Source: Aliikangiella sp. G2MR2-5 | Lineage (GTDB): Bacteria > Pseudomonadota > Gammaproteobacteria > Enterobacterales > Kangiellaceae | NCBI RefSeq assembly: GCF_015687155.1 | Contig: NZ_JADPQF010000001.1 | Coordinates: 1,550,001 to 1,614,000 of the forward strand | Direction: 5' to 3' | DNA: 64,000 bases | Part shown: positions 28,056 through 41,100 of the stretch, piece by piece | Position numbering within the stretch: position 1 is the first letter of the stretch | How the letters are laid out: the number at the start of each line of letters is the position of its first letter | Notes under the pieces: generated by a model | What the model was told of the DNA's origin: nothing | What the model saw: the letters and a program-made list of their open reading frames with translations, nothing else | Database searches by the model: none | Position numbers and translations under genes: made by a program

Positions 28056-29966
28056 CTAGTTTTCCTTCAAATTAGCCACTTTTTCTTCCAGCTCATCCCA
28101 AAGTTCATAGTCTTTAGCCAGCTCTTCCTGTAAACGTTCAAACTCTTTAACCATTCCATCCGCTTTTTCTCTATTTTGATAAAAATCCGGTTGTGACATG
28201 GCTTCTTCTATTTCACCAATTTTTTCTTCAGCAGCCTCAATTTTCGCTGGCAATTCATCAAGCGCTCGCTGCTCTTTATAGGAAAGCTTGGCAGGTTTTG
28301 GCTTAGACTTGGCTTTTTCCTTTTTTGCCTCACTTTTCTTTTCTTCTCTGGGCTTGGCATTTTCAAAATAATGCTGCCACTCCTGATACCCTCCCACTAT
28401 TTCAATAATCTGATAGAGCTTGGTGTCTTCGCCTCGCAGCGGGGGTAATTGGTTATCAAATACCAATAATTCCGAACAACAGTTATCCAGGAATAAACGG
28501 TCATGGCTAATAATGATGACCGTTGCCTTAATTTCAACCAGCATTTGTTCCAAAATTTCCAGCGTTTCAACATCCAGATCGTTGGTAGGTTCATCCAGTA
28601 CAAACAGATTAGCCGGTCGAGTGAATAATTTAGCAAGCAATAAACGATTGATCTCCCCACCCGAAAGTGAGCTGGCGGGAGCACGAACATTGTCAGCGGT
28701 AAAATTAAAATCAGCCATATAACTGATTACGTGAAGCTCCTTCCCATCAACCACCACAAAATCTTTACCATCGGCAATATTGTCTGAAACCGTTTTATTT
28801 AAATCGATGGCTTCACGCAATTGATCGAAATAGGCAATTTCCAGTGTATCTGAGACTTGAATATCACCGGCGAAAGGTTTTATTTGACCCAAAAGCGTTT
28901 TTATAAAGGTCGTCTTGCCACTACCGTTATCACCCAGTATTCCGACTTTGTCGCCTTTTTGAATAATCGTCGAGAATGGCAGGTTCAGGGCTTTATCGTA
29001 ACCCACTTGTAAGTCATCGAGTTTAGCGACGACTTTACTGCCGGCAGTTTCCACGCTGGCTTTAATATTACTGGTGCCGACTTGATTACGTCTTTGTGAT
29101 CGTTCTTCTCTCATCTTTTTGAGCGCACGGACGCGACCTTCATTACGTGTTCTTCGAGCCTTGATGCCTTGTCTTATCCAGACTTCTTCCTGAGCCAGTT
29201 TCTTATCGAACTCGGAATTGACCTTCTCTTCTTCTTTGAGTTGTTGCGCTTTAAGTTCGGTATATTTCTGGTAGTTTCCAGGGAAGAAGTTGATGTGACC
29301 ACGGTCTAGCTCCATGATGGTGTCAGCGACTTTGTTCACAAATTGGCGGTCATGCGATACAAACAACAATGCCCCTTTAAACTTTACTAGCTGTTCTTCA
29401 AGCCATTGAATGCTGGAAAGGTCGAGGTGATTGGTCGGCTCGTCAAGAATGAGCAGGTCTGGCTCCTGAACCAGAGCTTTTGCCAAAGCAGCACGGCGAC
29501 GCCAACCTCCAGAGAGCTCGGACATTTGTACGGCGCCATCCAGTCCTAAACGGGACAAGGTCTGTGAAACTCTTGTTTCAATAGTCCAGCCATCATGAGC
29601 ATTGATCAGACTCTCCAGTTCAGCGACTTTCGGCGAGTCCATATCTTCCATGATGAGTTTCTGGTATTGCTCCACCCACTCTTGAACTTCCGCCAGTCCG
29701 GTTTCAACAAATTCCCTGACCGTCAAAGCAGACTTTTCAGGCAGTGCTTGCGGCAGGAATCCAATCAGGTGGTTACGAGAACGGTTAATCACGCCATCAT
29801 CTGGTGCCACTTCACCGTTGATAACTTTTAGCAGAGTTGATTTACCGGTACCGTTACGTCCTACCAGACAGACTTTCTGCCTTTCTTCGAGAGCAAAAGA
29901 AGCGTTATCGAGAAGAATTTGTGGACCATAAGCGAGTGAGAGCTTATCACCGCGGATTAAAGACAT
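28056..29966 (-). CDS. uup: ABC-F ATPase Uup
   Basis: 636 residues from ATG 29966 (homologues begin 'MSLIRGDKLSLAYG'); the longer frame from 30002 is unlikely. Two ABC domains: Walker A 'GRNGTGKSTLL' and 'GDNGSGKTTFI', signature 'LSGGWRRRAALAKAL' and 'LSGGEINRLLLAKLF'. A lysine-rich linker and C-terminal coiled coil (about 560-636) identify Uup rather than EttA, YbiT or YheS. ABC-F proteins act on the ribosome; Uup is also linked to transposon excision stability. Soluble, no membrane part. It is separated from metF by a terminator. Confidence 0.95.
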   Translation of the reverse strand: MSLIRGDKLSLAYGPQILLDNASFALEERQKVCLVGRNGTGKSTLLKVINGEVAPDDGVINRSRNHLIGFLPQALPEKSALTVREFVETGLAEVQEWVEQYQKLIMEDMDSPKVAELESLINAHDGWTIETRVSQTLSRLGLDGAVQMSELSGGWRRRAALAKALVQEPDLLILDEPTNHLDLSSIQWLEEQLVKFKGALLFVSHDRQFVNKVADTIMELDRGHINFFPGNYQKYTELKAQQLKEEEKVNSEFDKKLAQEEVWIRQGIKARRTRNEGRVRALKKMREERSQRRNQVGTSNIKASVETAGSKVVAKLDDLQVGYDKALNLPFSTIIQKGDKVGILGDNGSGKTTFIKTLLGQIKPFAGDIQVSDTLEIAYFDQLREAIDLNKTVSDNIADGKDFVVVDGKELHVISYMADFNFTADNVRAPASSLSGGEINRLLLAKLFTRPANLFVLDEPTNDLDVETLEILEQMLVEIKATVIIISHDRLFLDNCCSELLVFDNQLPPLRGEDTKLYQIIEIVGGYQEWQHYFENAKPREEKKSEAKKEKAKSKPKPAKLSYKEQRALDELPAKIEAAEEKIGEIEEAMSQPDFYQNREKADGMVKEFERLQEELAKDYELWDELEEKVANLKEN

Positions 29967-30028
29967 GCTATACCTTGCCAAAGAAATAAAAACTGGCAGC
30001 ATTCTAGCAAATTAGTATTCGGCTGTAT

Positions 30029-30053
30029 AAGGCTCTGTCGCTTTCAGAGCCTT
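30029..30053 (-). terminator. terminator of the metB-metL-metF unit
   Basis: 9-bp perfect stem AAGGCTCTG/CAGAGCCTT (30029-30037 and 30045-30053) with a 7-base loop, just past the metF stop on the minus strand. The T-run after it is weak (TTAT), so it may be only moderately efficient. Confidence 0.65.
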
Positions 30054-30068
30054 AATGTGGAGATAAAC

Positions 30069-32441
<2,373 letters not shown>

Positions 32442-32449
<8 letters not shown>

Positions 32450-33638
32450 TTGAAACTTCCTTGACTTCGTGCAAGCGACACTGTTCGAATCCACTATCCA
32501 AATCAGTCAATAGATCTTCAACATTTTCAATACCAATTGAAAGTCTCAACAGGTTTTGTGTGATACCAGCAGTTATTTGATCTTCAATTGCTACTGCGGC
32601 ATGAGTCATGGTTGAAGGATGACAAATTAAGCTTTCTACGCCCCCCAAAGACTCAGCAAGAGAGAACACAGAAAGTCCGCTCAAGAATTTTTTAGCATCC
32701 TCAACATCACCATTCAGCTTGAAGGAAATCATTGCACCAAAGCCACTCTGTTGTTTCTTGGCGATTTCATGGCCTTCATGGTCTTCAAGACCAGGAAAAT
32801 AAACTTTTTCTACTTGAGGATGTGCCTGTAGGTACTCAGCAACTCGAAGCGCATTTTTACAATGGCGTTTAATACGAACATCCAGCGTTCTCAAGCCTCT
32901 AAGAGTCAAAAAACTATCAAAAGGAGCGCCCGTTATCCCGGTACAGTTCGCCCACCATTTCAAGTCCTCATATACGGCTGCGTCTTTGGCAACAACAGCT
33001 CCGCCCACGACATCACTGTGGCCATTAATATATTTGGTAGCGGAATGGATTACAATGTCAGCACCAAGTAATAAAGGTTTCTGTAAAACGGGCGAAAGGA
33101 AAGTATTATCGACTACTACAAGTGCGCCCTTCTCTTTGGCAAGTCGCGAAATTTTTTCAATATCCACCACCCTTAGCAAAGGATTACTGGGTGTTTCTAT
33201 CCAGACTATTTTCGGATTTTTTTCCAGACCCGCGAGTAAAGCCTCATCATTTGTTTGGTCAACAAAATCTACACTAATAATGCCTTTTTCATTATATGAG
33301 CGAAATAATCGAAAACATCCTCCATAACAGTCATGAGGCGCTAAGACACGTTCGCCGGCTTTAAGTAGCTGCAAAACCAGAAAAACTGCAGACATGCCAC
33401 TCGAGGTAATGACGCCGCCCACACCTTGTTCCAGATCAGCTATAGCTTGTCCCAAAATTTGTCTTGTAGGATTGCCTGAACGAGTGTAATCAAACTCCCT
33501 CGGCTCATCAAAGCCGGCAAAGCTGTAATTGCTCGACAAATAGAGCGGCGGTGTAATTGCACCATGCTGAGTATCGGTCTCGATACCCGCCCTGACAGCA
33601 ATGGTATCGCTAGCGAAATGGTTTACTACTTTAGTCAT
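32442..33638 (-). CDS. metB: cystathionine gamma-synthase
   Basis: 398 residues from ATG 33638 (GAGGAACACAAA upstream); the frame opens at 33668 but the family N terminus ('TIAVRAGIETDTQHGAI') favours the shorter start. It is a PLP enzyme of the Cys/Met metabolism family. The PLP-Lys lies in 'SATKYINGHSDVVGG', the phosphate loop in 'TSSGMSAVF', and 'YTRSGNPTR' contacts the neighbouring subunit's PLP. It joins an activated homoserine with cysteine to form cystathionine. It is preceded by tandem met boxes and divergent from metJ, so it is very likely MetJ-repressed. Confidence 0.94.
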
Positions 33639-33779
33639 TTTGTGTTCCTCGATTAACTCGTTTCCCATTAAGGGATTTTTCTGGTTCCACTGGCTCGCGG
33701 GAAAGAATTCTGATCAGGTGGCGTATATCCACACGCCGACCTCTTCTCAGGTTTTGTCATATGACCGAACCACCCATAG

Positions 33780-33811
33780 AGCCGTTTGGACGTCTATATG
33801 CCTAGAAGTAT
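33780..33811. promoter_or_regulatory. MetJ operator: four tandem met boxes in the metB/metJ gap
   Basis: Four contiguous 8-mers match the AGACGTCT met-box consensus: AGCCGTTT (6/8), GGACGTCT (7/8), ATATGCCT (5/8), AGAAGTAT (6/8). They lie about 85 bp before metJ and 140 bp before metB. MetJ with S-adenosylmethionine binds two or more adjacent boxes cooperatively, so this array should control both divergent genes. Confidence 0.85.
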
Positions 33812-33895
33812 ATTTGGGTTTTTTCATATGTCAAGATGGTTAGATGGCTAAAATGGTGTAAAATAACCACGAATTATTAAGATTTAGAGGATTCT

Positions 33896-34186
33896 ATGGC
33901 TAAAGAGTGGAATGGGGAGTTCATTAACCCCTATGTAGAACACGGTTCTAAGAAAGAAAATGTAAAGAAAATTACGGTTTCAATTCCATACAAGGTGCTT
34001 AAGATCTTAACTGACGAGAGAACTCGCCGTCAGGTCTCAAACCTGCGCCACGCAACGAATAGCGAGCTATTATGTGAGGCTTTTCTGCATGCTTACACGG
34101 GGCAACCTTTACCGACCGATGAAGATTTAAGCAAGGAAAAAGAAGATTATGTTTTGGCCTACGCCGAGCAGGAATCAGAATCTTAA
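33896..34186 (+). CDS. metJ: methionine repressor MetJ
   Basis: 96 residues. It has the ribbon-helix-helix core '[20 protein letters not shown]' and '[20 protein letters not shown]', nearly identical to E. coli MetJ, including the beta-strand that reads met boxes. E. coli MetJ is 105 residues; here the C-terminal tail is shorter and acidic ('[10 protein letters not shown]'). RBS AGAGGA precedes the ATG. It is divergent from metB with met boxes between, so autorepression is expected. SAM is the corepressor in the family. Confidence 0.97.
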   Translation: MAKEWNGEFINPYVEHGSKKENVKKITVSIPYKVLKILTDERTRRQVSNLRHATNSELLCEAFLHAYTGQPLPTDEDLSKEKEDYVLAYAEQESES

Positions 34187-34250
34187 GTAAATTTAAAGGC
34201 CATAACCACAGCGCCAGGACATAACCAAAAGTTATTCACTTTGCGCAACG

Positions 34251-34269
34251 AAAAGGCGCTGTTAGCGCC
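34251..34269 (-). terminator. terminator of cysK
   Basis: Stem GGCGCT/AGCGCC with a 3-base loop (34255-34269), followed on the minus strand by TTTT. It lies between the convergent metJ and cysK genes, about 85 bp beyond the cysK stop. Confidence 0.6.
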
Positions 34270-34354
34270 CTCTCGCATACCCTGGCTCGTCACTCTTCAT
34301 TAAGACTCGAAGAGAAATTCGTAACATCGCGAGCATGGGTACAGACAATTGCCA

Positions 34355-35293
34355 CTAAACTTCGTCAGAAGCCTCAGTAATGCCTTCGAACAATGGAGTG
34401 CTCAGGTAACGCTCTCCAGTGTCCGGCAACATAGCCAGAATCACCGATCCTTCAGCCGCTTTTTCGGCAACATTCAAGGCCGTTGCGAAAGTAGCACCAG
34501 CCGAAATTCCACAGAATATGCCTTCATTTTGCGCCAGAGCAAGTGATGTTTCGATGGCTTTGTCATCTGAAATAGTCAACACTTCGTCGATAACATCACG
34601 ATTTAGCACCTCAGGAATAAAATCAGGAGTCCAACCCTGGATTTTATGGGGATTCCATTCTTTTCCGTGGAGTAATGCTGCACCTTCAGGTTCAGTTCCG
34701 ATGATTTGAATTTCAGGTCGAGCGGCCTTGAGTACCTGACCGACACCAGTAATGGTTCCACCTGTACCGTACCCACTGACGAAGTAATCCAGACGCTCAC
34801 CGGCAAAATCTCGCAAGATTTCCGGAGCAGTTGTATTACGGTGGTATTCAGGGTTTGCTGGGTTTTCAAATTGCTGTGCCAGGAACCAACCATTAGCTTC
34901 AGCGAGTTCAGCGGCTTTCTTAACCATTCCTGTACCTCGTTCAGCAGCCGGAGTAAGAACAACCTTGGCACCAAGTGCTTTCATAATTTTGCGACGCTCT
35001 ACTGAAAAGCTTTCAGCCATGACTGACACGAAAGGATAGCCTTTGGCAGCACAAACCATCGCCAGGGCGATACCAGTATTACCTGAAGTCGCTTCGATTA
35101 CCGTCTGACCAGGTTTCAAACGTCCTTTTTGCTCTGCGTCATTAATAATAGCAAACGCCAACCGGTCTTTAACCGAAGACAACGGATTAAAGAACTCTGC
35201 TTTGACATACACAGTGACATGCTTTGGTGCCAGCTTATTAACCTTAATGATTGGCGTGTTGCCGATAGTCTCGAGAATCGAGTTATATTTCAT
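34355..35293 (-). CDS. cysK: cysteine synthase A (O-acetylserine sulfhydrylase)
   Basis: 312 residues, PLP fold type II. The PLP-Lys is in 'NPLSSVKDRLAFAI', the Asn loop in 'ATSGNTGIALAMV', the phosphate loop in 'SGYGTGGTITGVG', and 'ISAGATFATAL' near the C terminus. It makes cysteine from O-acetylserine and sulfide. Length and the 'CGISAGA' stretch suit CysK better than CysM. It is 75 bp downstream of cysG on the same strand and convergent with metJ. No obvious CysB site was identified. Confidence 0.92.
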   Translation of the reverse strand: MKYNSILETIGNTPIIKVNKLAPKHVTVYVKAEFFNPLSSVKDRLAFAIINDAEQKGRLKPGQTVIEATSGNTGIALAMVCAAKGYPFVSVMAESFSVERRKIMKALGAKVVLTPAAERGTGMVKKAAELAEANGWFLAQQFENPANPEYHRNTTAPEILRDFAGERLDYFVSGYGTGGTITGVGQVLKAARPEIQIIGTEPEGAALLHGKEWNPHKIQGWTPDFIPEVLNRDVIDEVLTISDDKAIETSLALAQNEGIFCGISAGATFATALNVAEKAAEGSVILAMLPDTGERYLSTPLFEGITEASDEV

Positions 35294-35368
35294 TGGATTT
35301 TCCTTTATAAATTAAATAGATATTATTTTAAGTTAAATTTAATTCTTTACTATTTAACGAGCTATTAA

Positions 35369-36793
35369 TTACAAATTGACTACTTTTTTCAAGTCAGGCT
35401 GAGAAAAACAGGAGTCGATCATGCTTCCTCTTGAATACCATTGTAGCTCATTTGCCAGTGAAGCGACCTCTCCGACAATAATCAAAGCAGGAGACTTAAC
35501 ATCATAAGATTTGGCTAGTTCAGGCAATTCAGAAATTTTCCCGAGAATTACGCGTTGCTCACTAGTTGTCCCCTTCTCAATAATAGCCACTGGCGTTGAA
35601 CCGGCACGACCATGACCAATCAATTGTTCAGCGATTCGTTGACTTTTAAGTAATCCCATATAGAACACCAGTGTCTGATTTGGTTTTGCCAGATCCACCC
35701 AATTAAGGCTTGACGCTTCTCCCTGCTCGTGTCCGGTAATAAACCTGACCGATTGGGCGAAATCACGATGAGTCAGCGGGATACCAGCATAGCCGGCGCA
35801 ACCAATAGCGGCAGTAATTCCCGGAACTATTTCAAATTCAATATTTGCTTGTACCAGTACTTGCGCTTCTTCTCCTCCACGCCCAAAAATAAAGGGGTCG
35901 CCACCTTTAAGGCGAACTACATCCATTCCCTGTTCGGCAAATTCGACCAATAACTCATTAGTTCTGTTCTGAGTTACAAAGTGCCTGTTCGCTCTCTTCC
36001 CCACATGAACCAGAGTCGCATCTTTGCGCACACAATCCAGAATATCCCGCGATACCAGGGCGTCATACAATACTACATCTGCTTTTTGCAAGATTTTAAG
36101 TGCTTTGACGGTTAACAACTCAGCATCACCAGGACCTGCACCAACGAGATAGACTTTGCCTGACTTCTGGTCTCTATCCTGATAGTCAGCAATCGCGCCT
36201 TCAACGCCAGACTCCAAAGACTCAGGTTTTGTCATTGCTTTTTCAATATACCACTCTGAAAAACGCTTGCGCTCAATCATCGAGTTGAATTTTTTTTTAG
36301 CCAGCGGTCTAAGTCGCTTTAAGTTCGCCATTAGCTGTCCAAAGTTTGCGGGCAGCAACCACTCTATTTTCTCTCTCAGCTTGCGCGCTAACACGGGGGA
36401 AACCCCTGAGCTGGATACGGCTATTAACAAAGGCGAACGGTCGATAATCGCGGGCATAATAAAAGTGCTTAACTCAAGACTGTCGACAACATTAACCCAA
36501 ATATTGTGAGTCTTAGCTGAGTCACTGACCTGTTTGTTAATCAGGTTATCATCGGTAGCAGCAATCACCAGATAAACATTTTTCAACAGTTCGATAGTAA
36601 AATCACCTTTGATTAATTCTATCTTTTCCTGTTCGGCCAATTGAATGATTTCGGTATTGAACTCGTGACTAACCATTTTAACCATTGCTTTCGCTTTTAA
36701 CAGGTGCTTCAGCTTACGCGCAGCAACTTCACCTCCACCAACTATCAGGCAGAGTCGCTCTTTCATATCGACGGTAATTGGCAAATAATCCAT
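35369..36793 (-). CDS. cysG: siroheme synthase (trifunctional)
   Basis: 474 residues. N-terminal precorrin-2 dehydrogenase/sirohydrochlorin ferrochelatase half (about 1-210): 'LCLIVGGGEVAARKLKHLL' Rossmann motif and 'SSSGVSPVLARKLRE'. C-terminal uroporphyrinogen-III methyltransferase half (about 215-460): 'VYLVGAGPGDAELLTVKAL', 'VVRLKGGDPFIFGRGGEEA' and 'VPGITAAIGCAGYAGIPLTH'. It supplies siroheme for sulfite and nitrite reductases. It is divergent from cysB, sharing the 278-bp gap that contains met boxes near the cysB side. RBS AAGG lies before the ATG. Confidence 0.95.
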   Translation of the reverse strand: MDYLPITVDMKERLCLIVGGGEVAARKLKHLLKAKAMVKMVSHEFNTEIIQLAEQEKIELIKGDFTIELLKNVYLVIAATDDNLINKQVSDSAKTHNIWVNVVDSLELSTFIMPAIIDRSPLLIAVSSSGVSPVLARKLREKIEWLLPANFGQLMANLKRLRPLAKKKFNSMIERKRFSEWYIEKAMTKPESLESGVEGAIADYQDRDQKSGKVYLVGAGPGDAELLTVKALKILQKADVVLYDALVSRDILDCVRKDATLVHVGKRANRHFVTQNRTNELLVEFAEQGMDVVRLKGGDPFIFGRGGEEAQVLVQANIEFEIVPGITAAIGCAGYAGIPLTHRDFAQSVRFITGHEQGEASSLNWVDLAKPNQTLVFYMGLLKSQRIAEQLIGHGRAGSTPVAIIEKGTTSEQRVILGKISELPELAKSYDVKSPALIIVGEVASLANELQWYSRGSMIDSCFSQPDLKKVVNL

Positions 36794-37003
36794 AAGTATT
36801 AACCTTCAAATCATTGGTTATTTGATCAAACTTTATCCAGACAACATCAGAACATGAGCGCACAAATTTAAGAAATAGGCATTTGCTCTTGGAACATAAC
36901 CAGCAGAAATACCCACTGTTCATTAGGGCTAGATGGTTATTTTCGACTATCAGACCTATTATTAATAAGGTATTGCTATTCCCTTCAAAGGGTGTTAAAT
37001 TTG

Positions 37004-37027
37004 CGCCATCTTGACGTCTGGACGTCC
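37004..37027. promoter_or_regulatory. putative MetJ operator in front of cysB
   Basis: Three adjacent 8-mers match AGACGTCT: CGCCATCT (5/8), TGACGTCT (7/8), GGACGTCC (6/8). The core 'TGACGTCTGGACGTCC' is an excellent two-box site, 45 bp before the cysB ATG, where repression of the promoter would be expected. metH lies just after cysB on the same strand. Confidence 0.75.
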
Positions 37028-37071
37028 AAATGAAATATAGAGATTAGGGTATAAACCCGTGTGAAAATGAA

Positions 37072-38052
37072 ATGAAACTACATCAATTGAAATATCTGGT
37101 CGCAATCGTCGAAAATAATTTCAACATTACAACCGCGGCAGAAAAGATCTACACCTCACAACCGGGTATCAGTAAACAACTGCGCTTGTTGGAAGACGAA
37201 CTCGACCTGAGAATATTTGAGCGAAGCGGAAAACAGCTAATAGGCTTGACAGCTTTAGGTGAAGATGTTGTAAAACATGCGCGCCGCGCCCTACAGGAAG
37301 TGGAAAACATTAAACGGATTTCTCAGGACAAAAACCAGGTAGAGTCTGGCAGTTTTAGTCTGGCAACAACACAAACTCAGGCCAAATATGTGCTACCTCA
37401 GGTATTTAAGCGTTTTCATGCTCGCTATCCTAATCTGCAAATCGACATTCAACATGGTTCCGCTGAGCAAATGAGCGATCAACTCGATAAAAAGCAGATC
37501 GATTTTGCAATTGCTTCAGATAATACTCAATTATCACCGGACATCATCAAAGTCCCTTGTTATCACTGGGACAGAGTCATAATCTTTCCTCAAGATCACC
37601 CTTTGGGTGATCTAACTAAACCAACGCTGGAAGATCTTGCCAGGTATCCTATCATTACCTATAAAGAGCCAACAGTTGGTGAATCCAGTCTGGTAAAAAG
37701 CATGAAAGCTAAAGGCTTGAAGCCGAATATTGTTTTTACTGCCAGAGATGCAGACGTGATAAAAACTTATGTTCAGAACGGTATGGGGATAGGCATTGTC
37801 GCCAGCATGGCTTTTAACCCAAAGGAAGATCAGGACTTGATTGGCTATTCCGCGAAAGGAATATTACCCCGCTGTACAACCTGGTTAGCTTTTAACAAAA
37901 ACCTTTTGCTTCGTCGCTATATGTATTGCTTCATCGAGCTCTTCGCACCACATATAACCAGAGAGTGGCTCGAAAGCTACATCAATAAAGATGCAGCTTA
38001 CGAAAATCGGTTTATACAAGCGAACAATAAAAGTCCGTTGCCGATGCATTGA
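37072..38052 (+). CDS. cysB: LysR-type regulator CysB
   Basis: 326 residues. Helix-turn-helix 'NFNITTAAEKIYTSQPGISK' and the family N terminus 'MKLHQLKYLVAIVE'. The effector domain keeps CysB marks: 'LATTQTQAKYVLPQVFKRF' (Thr-rich inducer loop), 'PCYHWDR', 'TARDADVIKTYVQNGMGIGI' and 'RRYMYCFIELFAPHITR'. CysB activates sulfate assimilation when N-acetylserine is present. It is divergent from cysG and 80 bp before metH. A MetJ-type operator stands upstream, so methionine may repress it here. MetR-like paralogy is excluded by the close CysB match. Confidence 0.95.
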   Translation: MKLHQLKYLVAIVENNFNITTAAEKIYTSQPGISKQLRLLEDELDLRIFERSGKQLIGLTALGEDVVKHARRALQEVENIKRISQDKNQVESGSFSLATTQTQAKYVLPQVFKRFHARYPNLQIDIQHGSAEQMSDQLDKKQIDFAIASDNTQLSPDIIKVPCYHWDRVIIFPQDHPLGDLTKPTLEDLARYPIITYKEPTVGESSLVKSMKAKGLKPNIVFTARDADVIKTYVQNGMGIGIVASMAFNPKEDQDLIGYSAKGILPRCTTWLAFNKNLLLRRYMYCFIELFAPHITREWLESYINKDAAYENRFIQANNKSPLPMH

Positions 38053-38132
38053 TATTTAGTGAATTGAAATCAGAGCAACCTCTGACTTCTTGGCCTTGAT
38101 AGTTACCTGTTAAAAAAGTTGAAAAAAATTCC

Positions 38133-41100
38133 ATGAGTAATAAAACCAGTCAATTAAAAGAAATTCTTGAAGAGCGCATTTTACTTTTAGATGGCGCCAT
38201 GGGAACCATGATACAGTCATACAAATTTACGGAAGATGATTATCGCGGTGAAGAATTCAAGAATTGGCCTAGCGATTTGAAAGGCAATAATGATCTGTTA
38301 AGTTTGACCCAACCCGAGGCGATCAAATCTATCCATCGCGCTTATCTGGAAGCTGGCTCCGATATTATTGAAACTAATACCTTCAACGCGACTCAGGTCG
38401 CGATGGCCGATTATGCTATGGAAAGTATCAGCGCTCGAATTAACTTTGAGTCAGCCCGTATTGCCAAAGAAATTGCAGAAGAATTTTCAACGGAAGATAA
38501 ACCGCGATTTGTCGCTGGTGTACTCGGCCCGACCAATAAAACCAGCAGCATATCTCCTGATGTAAATGATCCCGGTTTTCGAGCTATCGACTTTGATGAA
38601 CTAAAAACAGCTTACTATGAGTCAGCCAAAGCATTGGTAGATGGTGGCGCAGATATTATTTTGATCGAAACCATTTTTGACACCTTAAACGCCAAAGCCG
38701 CGGTATTCGCCGTTGAAGAGCTTTTCGAAACTGAAAACATTCAACTTCCGGTAATGATATCGGGTACTATTACTGATGCATCAGGTCGTACTCTTACCGG
38801 CCAAACCACCGAGGCATTCTACAACTCACTACAACATGCAAAACCAATTAGTATTGGACTTAACTGTGCTTTAGGAGCAAAAGAACTTAGACAATATATT
38901 GCCGAGTTATCCCGAGTTGCCGACTGTTATGTATCGGCTCACCCGAATGCTGGTCTACCCAACGAATTTGGTGGCTATGACGAAACGCCACAGGATATGG
39001 CTGAGGAGCTTTCTCAATGGGCAGAACAGGGATTGTTAAATATTGTTGGCGGCTGTTGCGGTACTTCTCCCGATCATATTCGAGCCCTAAAAGCATTAAC
39101 AGATAACTACTCTCCCAGAAAAATTCCACCCTCCGATAAGGCATGCCACTTGTCTGGACTAGAGCCGTTAACTATCAATAGAGACAGTCTCTTTGTTAAC
39201 GTAGGAGAGAGAACCAATGTTACTGGTTCAGCCAGATTCTTGCGGCTGATAAAAGAAGGAGACTTTGAAACCGCGCTGGATGTTGCACGAGATCAAGTGG
39301 AAAATGGTGCCCAGATAATTGATATCAACATGGACGAAGGCATGTTGGATTCCGTCACCAGCATGCAACGATTTTTAAATCTGATAGCCGCAGAGCCCGA
39401 CATATCTAGAGTTCCAGTTATGATCGATTCTTCAAAGTGGGAAGTAATTGAAGCAGGCCTGAAATGCATTCAGGGCAAAGGTATCGTTAACTCGATTTCG
39501 ATGAAAGAAGGTGAACAGGCTTTTATTGAACAAGCGAGAAAAGCTAAGGGCTATGGAGCAGCCGTTATTGTCATGGCTTTCGATGAAAAAGGTCAGGCAG
39601 ATACTTATGAGAGAAAAATTGAAATATGTGAACGCGCCTATAATGTACTGACCGAAAAAGTCAATTTTCCGGCTGAAGATATTATTTTCGATCCCAATAT
39701 TTTTGCAATTGCAACCGGAATTGAAGAACACAACAATTACGCGGTGGACTTTATTGAGGCGACTCGATGGATTAAGCAGAACCTGCCTGGAGCAATGGTA
39801 TCTGGTGGCGTTTCCAATGTCTCATTTTCATTTCGCGGTAACAATCCTGTCCGAGAGGCCATTCATGCGGTGTTTCTCTACCATGCCATCAATGCAGGTA
39901 TGGACATGGGGATTGTCAATGCAGGGCAACTTGAAGTCTACTCTGAAATAGAGCCAGAACTTAAGCAAGCAGTTGAAGATGTCGTATTAAATCGTCACCC
40001 TGAAGCGACAGAAAAGCTGGTTACCATTGCTGAAAACTTCCGACCCGGAACGACAGCCCAAAAAGAAGATAACCGCCTTGCCTGGAGAGAACTTCCGCTG
40101 AATGAGCGAATTGGTCACGCACTGGTCAAGGGAATCACTGAATTTATCGATGAAGATATTGAGCAAGCCAGACAAGCAGTCGAACGACCGCTTAACGTGA
40201 TTGAAGGTCCCTTGATGGACGGAATGAATGTTGTGGGCGATCTCTTTGGTTCAGGAAAAATGTTCCTGCCGCAAGTTGTTAAATCTGCAAGAGTTATGAA
40301 GAAAGCAGTTGCCTATCTTGAACCATTCATGGAAGAAGAGAAAAAAACACTTAATCTAGAAGATAAAGCCAAAGGTAAAATATTGCTCGCGACGGTTAAA
40401 GGCGATGTTCATGATATCGGCAAAAATATTGTAGGCGTTGTATTGCAATGTAATGGCTATGAGGTAATTGATTTGGGTGTAATGGTAAGTTGCGAAGAAA
40501 TTATTCGAGTTGCCAAAGAGGAAAAATGTGATCTTATCGGTCTATCAGGTTTAATTACTCCGTCTCTGGATGAAATGGTTTTTGTCGCCAAGGAAATGCA
40601 GCGTAGCGGATTAAAAATTCCACTTCTAATTGGTGGAGCGACTACTTCCAAGATTCACACTGCGGTAAAAATTGAGCCAAACTATGAACACTCGGTTATC
40701 TATATTACGGATGCTTCAAGAGTGGTCACAGCGGCAACGCATCTTCTTAGTGAGGAGCATAAAAGTGACTATGTAAATCAGGTGAGGTTGGAATATGAAG
40801 ATTTGCGTATTGCGCGAGAAAGCAAAACTACCAAGATCCGAGCTACAGCGCTAGATGATTCGCGCTCCTTCAAAGCTCAAATAGACTGGCAGAACTTCAC
40901 CCCGACTAAACCTCAATTTCTTGGAGAGAAAATATTTGATGACTACCCTCTGGAAGATTTGCTTGAGCGTATTGACTGGACTCCATTTTTTCGCAGCTGG
41001 GAACTGGCTGGACGATTCCCGAGAATTCTGGAAGATGAAGTAGTAGGCGAGTCAGCGCGTAAACTTTATCAGGATGCTCAGGATATGCTTGCACGTCTTG

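Noticed and set aside
38053-38132. SAM or cobalamin riboswitch before metH
   Set aside because: The gap to cysB is only 80 bp and shows no strong hairpins or B12-box-like motif; regulation by the met boxes in front of cysB is a simpler explanation.
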